From positions 57,019,787-57,083,786 of the forward strand of contig OX421962.1 in the NCBI GenBank assembly GCA_949128115.1: a stretch of 64,000 nt of DNA. Direction: 5' to 3'. The translations under genes and the position numbers were made by a program. Shown piece by piece: positions 12,730-25,476 of the stretch. The stretch is from Anaspis maculata (lineage: Eukaryota > Arthropoda > Insecta > Coleoptera > Scraptiidae). The notes beneath the pieces are model-generated. The model was not told the DNA's origin, searched no databases, and saw only the letters and a list, made by a program, of their open reading frames with translations. How positions within the stretch are numbered: the first letter of the stretch is position 1; the number at the start of each line of letters is the position of its first letter.

Positions 12730-13274
12730 TATGTTTCTTGAGATATGACATTTCGTTTCTGACAATGGGAAATTTTTCGAATCTGACAAGCGCTCTGTCG
12801 TGTATTTATTTTATTTCAGCATGGATTTCATGATTTCACTTGTTCTTACCCTCGTTCTTACCAATAAGTGTGTTATATGTAGTGGAAAACTGAGAAGATA
12901 CAGAAATGGTTCAAGGGTGTTGTGTCGCTCTATGTGAGTCGAGAATAAGACGAATACACCCAGCATAACCATGCACCGGTTCACGAAAGACCCAAACTTG
13001 ATGGAAGTGTGGCTGCACCAGCACCAGCAGAGATCACGCTGCACCAGACACGTGCATCTTACTACGAAAAAACTCTATTACTTCGTCCATTAAAAACTCC
13101 CTTATGGGCTCTAGTGACTTTCCCCACATGATAATGGGAACAGTATAGCTATCCGATTCAAAATTCCCGCAAAAGTCAGAAACGAAACGTCCAAACGTCA
13201 TAAACGTCAAAACGTCAAAGGTGACCTCGAAAATCTATGTATTTTCTATCTCCTAAAATTGGAAAGGTCAATTG

Positions 13275-13737
13275 TGCTTATGACATTAATAGTCCGGGAG
13301 GCAGTGAACATTTTTGGTATTAATTTTCTCAGGCACCAAATAGAGATAGGATTGTTCAGTTAGTGATACTAATCATCTATTCCTAAGTTTCGCTCAAATT
13401 TTCCGATGGGTTGAGACAGAAAATGCCTTGGAAAATTCAAATAATTTTTTTAACATTAGTTTTTGAAGTGCCAGACATATTCTCCATCGCCAGAGATCAG
13501 CCAGACCATTTATTCTAGTTGACTTAAGCATACGCCTTGTTGGTAAAACCATTTCCATTAGTGTGAAAATGAGTGAAACGCGTTTAAAGGCATCTTCTGT
13601 CTCAACCCATCGGAAAATTTTAGCATGACTTAGGAATAGACGATTAGTATCACTAACTGAACAATCCTATCTATATTTGGTGACTGAGAAAATAAGTACC
13701 AAAAATGTTCACTTCCCGGACTATAATGACAGCATAA
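13275..13737. mobile_element. Foldback element, about 460 bp
   Basis: Arms of about 165 bp are inverted copies: TAGTCCGGGAG... with AAATTTTCCGATGGGTTGAG on the left is met on the right by CTCAACCCATCGGAAAATTT... ending TCCCGGACTATAATG. A centre of roughly 140 bp separates them. Confidence 0.85.
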
Positions 13738-14889
13738 ACTGATATCTGGAAACTGATATCTTGAAAATTGTGGGAATAATTTCCAGTGAAGGTTTTCGCG
13801 CAGACACCCGGTATAATTATACCTAAAGGAAGGTACCTATCTATACCTCTCTATATCTTACCTTCAATGTTTCAGTACTTTTCCTTAGTTAAACTGCTAG
13901 CCAATATGGTTTAAAAATAGCCCATTATTGCAGATAACTTCAAATTGCAACAACTACCTACTTCTCGTTTCATCACCAGTAGTTACTAACGCCTCATTGC
14001 CTTGAAGTGCTACTAAGGAGTATTTCCGGACATTTAAATGTCATTTAGCAGGCTTCCGAAGCGGCACGCGATTTTCGCGTTGGTTCATAATTCATGGTAA
14101 TCATAATTTTATGGTAAACACACTGCCTCCACAAGATTATCGCCAGTTTTCCTTTTCAAAGCTTCTCTGCCTAATGCCTATCTCTTCATTCATACATGGA
14201 TGAACACCTGGGTTTTCCTTTTTCATGTTGCATTTTTCTTCCCTTCAAATCGTCTTACGTTTTTGAGCCAATAATCTTAATCTTTCCACTGCAAATTTCC
14301 GTGCAAGTGCAATAAGTAAACGGAGAGACTAGTTTACTTCACCCGAAACGGATGCAGTTAAAACTTTACGATTGAGGGGTAGGTACCCAAACATTTCCAT
14401 TTCGTTTACCTCAAACACGGTTATATCTTGAAACTGCAGCCAATTAAGTGATCATCATGCTGCAAGCGAGGCTGCAAGTGAACTTGTGTCGATTCCAAAT
14501 AGACTTTTTGGCCTCTCTCGATAATTAGACCGATCTGGGCTATGGAGTAATTCTAGGTAATGTTGGCGGCTTTCAAAATGCGAGATGATATGAGATTTGG
14601 CAAATGGAATCAAATACGTTTGAACGCCGTCCAAAAGCGATAACTTTTCGCTACAGGGACGCATCCTAGAAGGCTCGTATAGCACCAGTCGGTAGGGAAT
14701 TAAAGTTTTATCTGATATATAAAACCCATCACGGAGTAATTCGCCTTGGACTAAATAAAAAAGTCGTTGACTTCCGGTGACTTCCTACCTCTTCTACTAC
14801 TACCTCTGGTGGCCACAGCTCGCACATAAAAAACCTTCAATAAATTTCGCTGCTAATCCAACCACTTGATCGATGTTATTCTTTTTTAG

Positions 14890-15065
14890 GTCGCCTTAAG
14901 TGATCGAAAAGGAGATAACCGAAGAAAACGAAACGGCATATTACAACGTACAGCTGTTCAGGCCGACTCCTGCAGGCCGTTCTTCAACCACACCTTCAGG
15001 TTCCCTATGCCGGACACCGAGAAACGGCTGCATATTGAAGTTTGGCATCGAGATCGTAACACAAG
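14890..15065 (+). CDS. RhoGEF exon 3: C2 domain middle
   Basis: The acceptor is CTTTTTTAG and the donor GTAAGA. The exon enters in phase 0 and leaves in phase 2 (176 bp). It encodes VALSDRKGDNRRKR near residues 532-545, then the C2 pattern PFFNHTFRFPMP and RLHIEVWHRDR. That is the strand set placed before the final strand in RGS3-like C2 domains. Reading starts with the codon after AYVK of exon 2. A longer open frame overlaps here in another phase and is a shadow. Confidence 0.88.
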
Positions 15066-15684
15066 GTAAGAAAAGATGCGAAAAGCTTTCCTCGAAAAAC
15101 ATTATTTATTAGTAGATGCACAAGGGCACAACTGATCGGAATGCATCACTAAAAACTTTCTTCCGTATTATTTCGAAAACTTATCTCTTATTGCATTCGT
15201 CGTTACGAGATTGTAGAGCAAATATGGCTGAAACATAAAAACAATATCTTTCTATAGATTTTTCAACGGTTTGAAAGTAATGAAGTAGGTGGATACCTAC
15301 CTATGACTAAACCACAGTTGATGACCATGAGTATCAGCACAACGTATGCTAGTTTTGTATGCAGCTGCACGGCCATTGTCATCTTTTTGAGTTTTTTTTT
15401 CGACGGGTGAACCCAAAGTTCCTGACATAAGGTTCCTGTTGAACTATTGTCAAATCTGTCATCGACATTTTCCATAACATGTGACATCTAGAAAGCGTTC
15501 CACTAAACGACCGCAACGACTGAAACGCCCTCGAAGCCGTTTTCCACATAAAGTGAATTTGACCTGTACTGAAACTGGACTGATGATACCGTATATTGCC
15601 ATAGACCCATTAGAATGCGACATTATAGCTAACTGGGGAATTTCATTTTCCATAGTCCATAGTCCTGCATTCCTTTTACACGAA

Positions 15685-15789
15685 ATCTCAGATAATCTCA
15701 CCTCAGTTAGAGAGAGAAAAAGCGACAATTGCATGAGAGGGAGAGAGACGCAACTAGCAATTGAAGTGAGAATTCTCAGTTCAGATGAT
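15685..15789. mobile_element. Small MITE, copy 1 (second copy at 60096)
   Basis: ATCTCAGATAATCTCACCTC at the left is inverted against GAGAATTCTCAGTTCAGAT at the right. The core CAGTTAGAGAGAGAAAAAGCG is shared with 60101-60124. Confidence 0.65.
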
Positions 15790-16270
15790 AAAAGGAACAT
15801 GTCGTTATTTACAACAAATATCTTCCACTGAGATATCTACACTACTGGTTAATAATTGTGGTCATAACTGAGACTCCGGATCTAAGACATGGACTCTAGA
15901 AATACCTGTATTTGAGCAGAACTGGTTGAAAAATGCAAGAGTTATGATTTTTACTACTTTTCCCAAAATCAGTTTTGAAGGGCTGTATTTTAGTCAAGTA
16001 TTGAAAAAATGCAGGAATAATCATTCCATAATGCTCTGTTGACTCCATATATCACGAAAGTGAAATTGAAAAAACCACCGGAGTACCAACCCCCTCCCCT
16101 AATCTGAGGTTATGCCCCCTCATCTGTCGTCCTGGCACCCTGGTCATTATCAGTAAGGGCCATTTCACGGACATAATCCATTTAGGTGATTAGGTGAACA
16201 CAGGACCCACTCCCCCAACGATTGGAATCTAAATTTACTGAGTATCTTTTAGAGTACTTACGTTCAACCC

Positions 16271-19157
16271 TTTTTTTTCGCTCCCCTGCCTTACCGGCAG
16301 GGGCGGAGGGAAAATCGCTTGACACCCGGCGATGGATCTATTCGCCGGGTAGTGCCGGGCGCTGATCCGGCTAAAAACCCTCCGAAGACCTAGTGGTAGA
16401 CTCGCCCCCCTGGGACCGCGTTAGCATTGCTTTATCCACCACCGGCGGTTGGTGTAGTTCTCTTCTCTGGCTCGATTCTTCTATCTTTCGCGCTCATTTG
16501 TCTCCTTCTCCCTCATCACTTTCGTCATCACTCCGGCAATCTCATTCCAGCTCTTCTCATCCTTTATCATTGTGAGTACCAGATTTTCTACCGTTATTCC
16601 TATTCCCAGCTTGTTCTCCATTGTTTCCCATTGTTTCCTCTCTTACTTCCGCCCTTGTTTTTTCCTTTCCGCGATGCAATTTCGCTTTCTCTTTCACCAT
16701 CATCGTTCGATAGGCAGGGTACCAGATATCACCAGTAGCGCTTCTGTAGAAACCGTTCTTTATGCGTGACAAACTCCTATTTCTATCTTCCTTCGTGCTC
16801 TTCTGAGCGTATTTCTGTACTTCTTCCTGTTCATTGCTTCATCCCAAATTTGTGCTGCGTATAATATCACGGAATATACAACCGTTGCTAGTGCTTTTCT
16901 TTCGCTAGCCTTTGGTCCCCCTATATTTGGCATCAACCCTCTTAGTGCCGCCGCTGTTTTCCCCGCCTTCAACGTGGTTGAGTTTATGTGTTGTGCCATT
17001 CTCATATTCCGATGAAACGTCACTCCTAGGTACTTTATAGATTCTTTGGTTTTTATTTGTTTATCTTCCACGTTTATTGTTGCACTCTTCATCTTGCACC
17101 TTTCAATCAGTATCACCGCTTCGCTTTTCTGTGGTGCCAGTTTAAGCTCGTTCACCAGCATCCAAGCACCGGTCTGGCCGCCTCACTGGCTTTTCTTTCT
17201 ACTTCCTTTGGTTCTTTTCCTGTCACCACTATCGCCAGATCGTCTGCGTATCCTACTGTTTCCACTCCATCTGGCATCGCTATTCTTAGTACCTCATCAT
17301 AGAAAATATTCCATATAGAGCGACCAAGTATGGTGCCCTGCCCTACCCCCCTGCTCAATTCCATACAAGCATTTTCTCCCACGTACAATTTTCGGCTTTC
17401 GAAGTATCTGCACATCAGACTTACCAAGTATTGCGACACTTCTTTCTTTAGTTCTTTAGCCTTTGAACTATTATCTCCCATGACGCTGTGTTGAATGCGT
17501 TTTGTATAGACAATACAAATAGAGAAGCGAAGACCATATGTTATCACCACCGTCGTCACGGATATTGGGGCATCAAAAATCAGCTAACCTTTTTTTGAAT
17601 GATGGACTCACCTGGTTCCTACGCAACCGTAAAAATCCGTGACGACATGTGTCTTTACTATTTGTATTGTCTATACATCCAACGTCAGCAATAGACACAG
17701 TTTCCGGTTCCTGTATTTCCCTTCGTTTGCTTTTCTGGCTATCTGTTTAATTTTCTCCATGGCATCTATCGTTGACCTTCCCGTCCTAAAACCATATTGG
17801 TTTTCTGACAACTGACCCTTTTCTACCAACTTTCCCTTGATTCTTTCGTTTATTAATGATTCCATTAGCTTTCCCATTGCATTGATAATACAGAGTGGTC
17901 TAAAGGCGCCTCTCGCCTCCGCTACTTTCTTTGGTTTCTCCAACAACACCAACCTTGCCTCTTTCCATTCTGCTGGGAATTCCCCCCTCGTCAAGTACTC
18001 ATTCATCATTTTCAGACCGAGACTGTGTTGTTTTTTCCCCATTATTCTGATTATTTCTGCAGGAATCCCATCAGGTGCTGGGGCTTTCTTTGTCTTGAGC
18101 CTGTCCAGAGCCCTGTCAAACTCTTTTACCGAGAACGGAATTATATGTTCATGTATTTTACTTGTTTTCCATTTTATCAATCTGCCTTTTAGAAAGAGTT
18201 CCTGTGCTACTTTAATCATTTCTTCATCTGTCATGTTTATGTTTGGAGTATTTCTTGTTTTTTTACAGACTATCTTATACCCTTGTCCCCATATATCATC
18301 GTTGATCTCTTCGCACAGTTTCTCCTATGATTTCTTTTTGTATAAGGAGGTTCAATTCTTTTTTCTTGATTTTCTACTCTTCATACACACTGAGTTTCAC
18401 TTGTTGATCTGCTATTGTTTTGTTTATCCTTGTCATTGTTCTTTTCCTACTGTCGCACTCCTTCCGTACTAAAGCTATTTCGCTTGTCCACCAGTAAACT
18501 GGTTTTCTGGTTTGTCCACCGACAGAGCGTTTCTTAAAAGTACGGTTACAAACTTCCGTCAGTATATCTTGGCATTTTTTGGCAGTCAATGATTCGTTGT
18601 TCATGTTCATGCCATCCATTTTTTTGTTCAACCTTTCCTTGAATATCTCCATTCTCTCCGCCTCCAATTTCCATCCGCATTGCCTTCGTTGCCTCACTTG
18701 ATGACTCTCCGCCACTCTTTCCATTTGAATACAGGAATAGATGTTTTGATGATCCCTCATGTTTTCTTCCTCACTCACTCTCCATTCTTTAACTTTCTGA
18801 TTCATCTCCTCTGAGTACATCGTAATGTCAATATATGATTTCTTTGATCCTCTAAGGAATGTCGGTATCTCTCCCGTATTTGCGGTATCCATTCCGTTTT
18901 CCGCCATTCATTCTTCCATCATGGTTCCTCTGCGATCATTTTGGACTGCTCCCCATCTTCTTGCTTTCGCATTGAAGTCTCCGCAGATTATAATTTTCCT
19001 CGTCGCAGCATTTACGTATCTCGCCAGGAATGAAGGTACTCATCAAATTCATGTATCTCCACGTTTGGGGATATATAGCATCCGACTATCATGATTCCAT
19101 CTACATTGACCCACACTATCCCATTTCTACTTCTGGTGCTTCTTACTCTGACTTACT
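16271..19157 (-). mobile_element. R1-like non-LTR retrotransposon, 5'-truncated and broken
   Basis: Minus-strand reading gives the end of an endonuclease domain (CGDFNAKARRWGAVQND near 18950) and then reverse transcriptase. RT marks are KKAPAPDGIP, QYGFRTGRSTIDAMEK, the GVGQGTILGRSIWN block and the catalytic YADD box (about 17240), then thumb sequence SIKYLGVTF and the R1-type RTVSTEALLVISG. It then runs into a hairpin-rich 3' UTR ending in A8 at 16271-16278. The frame is split by shifts and stops (pieces 18907-18374, 18234-17671, 17559-17152, 17161-16760). A 14-bp candidate TSD with two mismatches flanks it (16257-16270 and 19158-19171). It lies antisense in intron 3. Confidence 0.88.
17507..17673. 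mobile_element. Mariner-type MITE inserted in the R1-like RT frame
   Basis: 167 bp with exact 16-bp terminal inverted repeats (TAGACAATACAAATAG), flanked by TA on both sides (17505-17506 and 17674-17675). It interrupts the LINE frame right after LLLTLDV; on its other side the frame resumes with a normal RT sequence (QNAFNTASWEI). An inner inverted repeat (GTCGTCACGGAT and ATCCGTGACGAC) gives a second hairpin. TA duplication fits Tc1/mariner. Confidence 0.9.
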
Positions 19158-19243
19158 CTGACGTTAAACCCTAGTGTGATCCGAGTGAGCTATGACTTTC
19201 CGAATTTCTCTTTCCCAAGGGCGTCGCGTGGTAAGACTTCCAG

Positions 19244-19703
19244 CCAACTCGAATCGCACTAGGATTGAACGTACTTTATTATGTTTTGCTACGAACTATC
19301 TAATTCAATTTTGGCAGCCGAGAGTGACATAATTTAGTCAAACTTCCAGATGCTTCTATAAGTTAAACCTCCCTGAAGAGAAATTTAGTACGTCCTGGAG
19401 ATACTAATATTGCAGGCAGAGAGCAGTCAACTTTAAATGTTACAGGAAATAATGCAGATTAGGCTGTTAAGTTCCAACTCGAATCGCACCAGGATTGAAC
19501 GTACTATATTATGTTTTGCTACGAACTATCTAATTCAATTTTGGCAGCCGAGAGTGACATAATTTAGTCAAACTTCCAGATGCTTCTATAAGTTCAACCT
19601 CCCTGAAGAGAAATTATGTACGTCTTGGAGGCACTAATATTGCAGGCAGGGAGCAGTCAACTTGAAATGTTACAGGAAATAATGCAGATTAGGCTGTTAA
19701 GTT
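19244..19703. repeat. Two tandem copies of a 230-bp unit
   Basis: CCAACTCGAATCGCAC starts at 19244 and at 19474, and the following 230 bp agree nearly base for base, including the end ATGCAGATTAGGCTGTTAAG. It stands 70 bp upstream of the LINE 5' end. Confidence 0.92.
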
Positions 19704-19739
19704 ATTGGTTGACCTTTCTCCATTCTCATTTGCTAATAG

Positions 19740-20470
19740 CCGCAGGGCTCTGCGGACGTCTCCGGCATGCATGCACTTCGCTCGCGCGCCCTCCACCTCC
19801 GTCGACGTCGCTTTCCCCTTGGCAAGTTGGCCTTTGACTTGAGTCGGGAAAAATCCGCGTTCTTGGGCGGCGGTGGATTCTGGGGGATAATACTTGGTAA
19901 ATCATGCATAATGGGGGCCGTGCAGAAGAGAAGCAGGCAAGGAGGAGGCCTCCTCGCGCAAGCCTCCGCACTTCGGTACACAAACTCCGCGACATTAGAC
20001 CAGCGCACTACGCAAAATCGCCGCTCTCCTTTTCGATCGATGTCTGGCCTTCCGTTTTCCGGGAGAGTCCCCCGGAACGCAAGCACCGTTCTTGTCACCA
20101 ATGCGCCGGGTTTCGAGTCGGACGAGGCCTACTCGTGAGGCGTGAAGGCAGTTTCCAGCGGGTAGAGGAGCCGCAGCGGGACCTGGAGCCGGATCCTCAC
20201 TCAACGACATCTCCTCCCGCTGATCCAACGCGGCGCTATCCCATGACCCTCCGGGACAGCCGCCGACCTCTCTTCAGCAGCTAGCCCGATCAGTGCGCTA
20301 TGTGCCAGTGATTTGTGATAATGTGTGGTGGCATCGGCGTCGGCGGCCCGTTTCATGCCTAGTGAGCTGTGACGCACACGACTTTCGGTTTGTGATAATT
20401 TCTCTTTGATGCCATTAAACTCCCTACTACCCCAATGCCGTCCAGCTGATTTCTTCTGTAACACCAAAGT
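19740..20470. promoter_or_regulatory. GC- and CpG-rich island in intron 3, function unknown
   Basis: This stretch is much richer in G+C and CpG than the intron around it. Open frames appear in several phases on both strands, as expected of composition and not of one gene. No start, domain or splice partner is convincing. It may be a CpG-rich internal promoter with a noncoding first exon for a short RhoGEF isoform beginning at exon 4 or 5, or a fragment of a GC-rich repeat. Confidence 0.35.
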
Positions 20471-21629
20471 TCACCTCCCAGGTTTCTCTGGCGGCTTTTT
20501 CGTTCCTATTTCTTACCTATAGATAGATTCCTCAAGGCACAATCAGTACGATTCAACATGTGTCCCCCTCCCCCTTTTTTCTCTCTTCCCGCAATTCCGC
20601 AAACTGGCCAATTACCGAGCGCGATGAAAACCGGTATTGGGAACTCTCGCTGATGTTAATGGTATACGGTATTCGAGCAATCGACACTTTTAACTTCTGC
20701 TAATGCGATTGAAGTTGTGACACTGGAACGTGTAACGAGGTTTTGAATTTTGCCCCTCCCCCCAGGGAACTAATTAATACTGTTTCGTAAGAAAACAACT
20801 TTTTATAACAACCAGTAATTTCTGTAACTCATCAAAATTGTTAGGTACATAGATACTTGATCAATTTTGGTCTTCAGCTCTAGTGTGTTCCACAATGATT
20901 TATATTAACACATAAATGGCTGGCAGCTAGCTGAAATAGGTCAGTCTGATTCTACTTTCCCTAGTATGAAAATGCGTGTCAGGGAATTATAACATTGAAC
21001 TCTAATTTAAGCCGCCCTACTATACGTTTACATCCACTAATGAAAAACGGAAGATTAGAAGAAGTCGCAAATTTTTTATGATGACGAGAGCGCTAGGGTA
21101 CAAGACGAAAAAAATAATGACTGAGGTAAAAAAAAAACGTATAATACAAAACAAAAATCAAAATCATTGGCAGCATTTCAAATGTGCATCATAGGTAATG
21201 ATAGGTTAGGTTTGTTGGCAATAAGAATGTGTTGTAGAGAGTCGAAGCAAGAGAAATAAATGCAAAACATTGAAGAAAGGATGGTAGAATACCTTACTTT
21301 GTTCAGGACATACTAGTATCAGTATGCTAGATGAGAAATAAGAATAGAAAAACGTACGATAGGTAGGCTCAGCGTAAGATTACTGTTAGCACATGAATAG
21401 CAAGAAGTGCATGTTGTTTCACATTTGGGAACGTGCAGAGGTTTTCTGCTCTTGATTACTGGTGGAACCCGTGGTTAGATTTTCCATAATAAGGCGGTAA
21501 AAATGCAAAAAACACGTCGGAAACGCCCCCGTTTTAATCCATCACTCTGTGGCGTCTTCGGGTGATGCACTATTTAGCAACATTGCCGGGACTGCAATGT
21601 TCAATGACAACAGACAATGTCACGTTGCA
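20471..21629. other. Intron 3 stretch without assigned features
   Basis: AT-rich sequence with short chance frames. I see no exon, repeat pair or structure that I can defend. Confidence 0.5.
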
Positions 21630-21767
21630 TGGTCGCCTTCATGCAACGTGACATAAAAAAGTGCTTCCACAGAAGCAACCAATCGAATCGTCAAATTTGA
21701 ATTTTGAGCATTCGACTGGTTACACCTGTGGGAGCACTTTTTCGATCACGTTGCATGAACGCGACCA
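21630..21767. mobile_element. MITE with long inverted repeats, 138 bp
   Basis: The left arm TGGTCGCCTTCATGCAACGT continues to AAAAAGTGCTTCCACAG; the right arm is its inverse (CTGTGGGAGCACTTTTT to ACGTTGCATGAACGCGACCA). Arms are about 55 bp with a short centre. A further copy of GTCACGTTGCATG stands just outside at 21619. Confidence 0.85.
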
Positions 21768-23165
21768 ATGATTTCAGCTTGTTTCAAACTTTCAACTAGA
21801 TGTCGCTGTCGGGACTAGATTAATTTGTCGTCACTGTTACGTGATGGAAAGTGGCTTCGAAGAAGGAAGCTCGAGCAGTTTGCCGGGTATTACAGACCAC
21901 GACATGGTAGATTTATTCTACCGCCAGAATGGAAACATTTCTACAGCGGGTGTGGTGACTGTGTCATAAATGCCAGCATCAACCGCACTTTTTACACTAA
22001 CTATACTTACTGCACACCATCTACGTTCCATTTTCCTTTCATTTTTGGTACGGACGAATGTTCTTTTTCCGATAGATTAAAAGTTAAGTATTTATTCTGG
22101 ACGAACTATTTCCACCAGCGCACGCCACACAATAGGATTAAGTGGTGCGTGGTCCATTCCCCTTTCCCCCTTCTTCTAGTTGCTCCTTTCCTCTCAGACG
22201 GTTTATTACTATTACCATCACAGTAAATAGGGAAACACAAGAAACTGCATAGATGGTCCGCATTTTTTATTCTGAATTCTCATTTTAGACACTATTCTGA
22301 GTGGATTGCCACTTTTCACCCATCTGTTTCTTGACTGGCGTATATGACACAAGACCCGCGGGTGTGAAGTGTGAAGTGTGAGGTATGTAAAAGTGTTGGA
22401 TGAAAAAGTATAAGAGCCGCCACCGGCGACATTTCTGGCACTGATCATGGTTTTGAATGTAGGGCGTTCGCTTGCTGTGACCCACACCATGATGAGGTGA
22501 GAATTGCGAATTTATTGTGAAGAGTTTTTCAGAAATAAAAGGCTAACTATCAACAGAACAAAAAGTCCTTCCAGTACCTCACTACGATCCGCTGCAAAGC
22601 TGATTTCAAAAGTTGCTTGTACCGTGGCGTCATCTACTGACTAATGCCAAAAGGTGATGACGTCATGTCACACTGACTAATGTAACATGTGTGAAGTAAA
22701 CACTGATGGCATGGACAGATACTGACAGCTGGTCAATTCCCGTTTCGTTGGAATTGTTTACCATTTACCAACCGTCAGTGCCGTCACTGTTGACCACCTC
22801 ACATTTCACCACCTCACATTTTCCATCACTTCCGTTGCCAAGACATTTCAAAATGTTTTTCTGTGAAGTGGCGCGAGGATCCCTGGGCGCGAGGCCACTT
22901 GCAAGCGCTATTCCCACCGAAAGGCAGCGAAGACAATCAATTTTCAATACCCAGTATATTATTCACGGAATAATTATGTTGTTTGACTGAAGTACTGAAC
23001 TTGTCACATAAACAGTGCAAAAGTTGTCGGAACTTCAAAGACTTGAACGAACTTCAGATACTCTGTGGTTTCAGTAGGTACTTCTAGGACACACGTTTAA
23101 TTTTCCACAGCCGCCCTACGCATAATTTCAATGAACATTATACGGATTTTAACGAACATAATACG

Positions 23166-23330
23166 GTAGATAGACCACACTGTACGTAGGAACCTTTTCA
23201 CCTATACCTACTCCCTACTGATGAGAAGTTCTACTAACATACAGTAGATAAATAGACCACACTGTACGTAGGTACCTACTAACCTATATCTACTCCCTAT
23301 CCCTACTGATGAGAAAGTTCTACCTTTGGG
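23166..23330. repeat. Tandem duplication of about 82 bp
   Basis: TAGACCACACTGTACGTAGG at 23171 recurs at 23253, followed in both by CTACTCCCT and CTACTGATGAGAA. Confidence 0.8.
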
Positions 23331-24157
23331 AAAATGCATAATGGTTTATACGATAGGAAAGTAAGGTAAGGGAGTACGGACTGAGGTACTGAGGTGAGAC
23401 GTAAAACTTACCCAGCGAACTGATAATAATTTAATTATTATGGGGTTTTTGATCGCCGTAAGCTTCAAATTCGCAGTGCTTAGTGCTTCACCGCTTCGTG
23501 CTTTATCATGCAGAGAGGGAACATTCGAGAATCGCACTGCAATGATTTCTTGTTGGCGCCGGCTAAGTAGCCCGGAAAAATTTCTGTATAATATCAAAAC
23601 TGCCGGGAGAGCTTTGAGCACCGTTTTTTATCGCCCAAAGCTCGATACAGCAGAATGCGTCAACTGGGGCTAGATGGAAAACGTAAGTTTTATCACGCGA
23701 TCCACCACCAAAATTGGTGTTTTGTTTGTTGTGCTTGGTCAAGTGATTGGTGTTTAGTTTGGCAGGCGGCTCAGCCATAATGGTCCCTTCCTATACGGGA
23801 AAATTAGTAACACAACAAGCAGTAAAAACAACACCACCAACCACCGGTATAGTAATTGTTCAAGTTACGGTGGTTATACATAGGTACTTACGTGCCCCTT
23901 GACACGAAAAGATTATTAGTTAATTAGCATCAAATCTGATTTCATACGTACATACATACCTCCAAGTGTGATTGCAATCTTGGGCAAGGGGCATGTGTAA
24001 GGGCTTGTAAAATGAAATGAGATTTCGTGCCAAACTTGACATGTTGACTTTTAAAAATTATAAATGTACGCAGAATATATACTATTACTAAACAATAACT
24101 ATTATTGCAATACGTGAATTTGTACAGGTGGTGCAGGAAAAGAAAAAGGTTAATGGG

Positions 24158-24282
24158 TAGTATTGATAAAAAATAAGCATAAGCATTTGCTTGGATTTCA
24201 TAGGCGTTGCTAGGGAAAGTCTGCTTATAGCAACTCCTCAAAAACCTAAGTAAATGCTTATGCTTATTTTTTATCAATACTA
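24158..24282. mobile_element. MITE with perfect 31-bp inverted repeats
   Basis: TAGTATTGATAAAAAATAAG (24158 onward) and its exact inverse ending at 24282 are perfect over 31 bp, with a 63-bp centre. A perfect match suggests recent insertion. Confidence 0.88.
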
Positions 24283-24829
24283 AAAAGCAATGAAAGCACT
24301 AACTGACTATAGGATTTTGAAATTCATATCGCCTAGGTATCTATCTACGCAATAAAGAAGAGTACAAAATGATTATCATCATATTTCAAGTCCCGCCATT
24401 TCCTTGCAGCTAGAATGTTATCATCACCAGCTAGGAAAATCGATTCTGATATTTATGATGCGAACACAACCTTACTCAGGATCCTTATGACAAGAAGACC
24501 GTATTATATTTTATAAAGAGACAGAAATCAGAAATGGTCATCACGACCGGCTTTTTCTTCTGGTGAATTTATTTTTACTGAGATAATTATTTTATTTAAC
24601 TTGATTGAGTACTTTTCACTCGTACTTTACGAGAAATCTAGAATCTAGTAATCTAGATAAACATAAATAATATTGTAATGAATTTTGGGTTGGCCTTTTC
24701 GGATTTTCAAACGTGGATTTTGCTGATTTCAAACTGCACTATTTCGTACCTATTACTCTGTACGGACCTAGGTACGGACGGGTAATTCATTCTCCATTGA
24801 TCTTAGAAACCTTTCATCCGAGAAAAGCC

Positions 24830-25335
24830 AAATTTTCAGGATATGCTCTCTCATAATCACGGTCTTTTAAAAAATAGGGTCGTTGAAAAACAGGGTGATT
24901 CGAAAACACAAGAAATAGCTCCAGTTAAATTATGAACAAATATGTTTTCTCGCGTTCTGAAATACCCTGTGTTCGACGGGGTCTTCATTATCTGAAAGAT
25001 CGTGAATAATGAAGCAAACTCAGGATTGGACTGATCTAGGCCTTGAAGACTTCCGAACAAAACGAATTTCCATTCTCCATGGATCATTATCCGGAAAATC
25101 ACGTTTTATTCGAAAGTCTCTTGTCACAAGTCAGTAAAATTTTCAAGATATGCTTTTCTGTTCACATGCTTTTCGAAAATGAAGCCGTTTCAATCATATA
25201 CCGAGTGATTCAGAATGTGGAAAAATGTACCTACGATAAGTTCAATTTTTTCCGTCTTTTAAATCACCCTGTTTTTTGCAACGTTCTAATTATTCTGATT
25301 GATAAAGCATACTCTAAAAATTTTGTTGATCTACC
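24830..25335. mobile_element. Foldback repeat, about 500 bp, degraded
   Basis: Left arm (CAAATTTTCAGGATATGCTC ... AACAGGGTGATTCG) and right arm (AAATCACCCTGTTTTTTGCA ... AGCATACTCTAAAAATTTTG) are inverted and diverged. Confidence 0.6.
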
Positions 25336-25476
25336 ATGAAAGACTTTTGAATAAAACGTGGAATTCGTGGACAATGACAACTGTACAATTAAATTTCGCA
25401 CACTTCTAAGGTTTCACTACTTGACTTCATTTTCAAGCTATTTGAGTAGAAAATTCATTTGAAGTCAAGCAAATAA

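Noticed and set aside
15481..15831. 116-codon plus frame overlapping a 113-codon minus frame
   Set aside because: It ends in the MITE at 15685-15789, has no homology that I recognise and lies in intron 3.
19733..20284. Frames of 120-126 codons in the GC-rich island
   Set aside because: They overlap on both strands, are Arg/Pro-biased from composition and show no domain or splice partner.
21825..22226. 133-codon frame as a gene
   Set aside because: No recognisable motif, low-quality codon pattern and no splice context; taken as chance.
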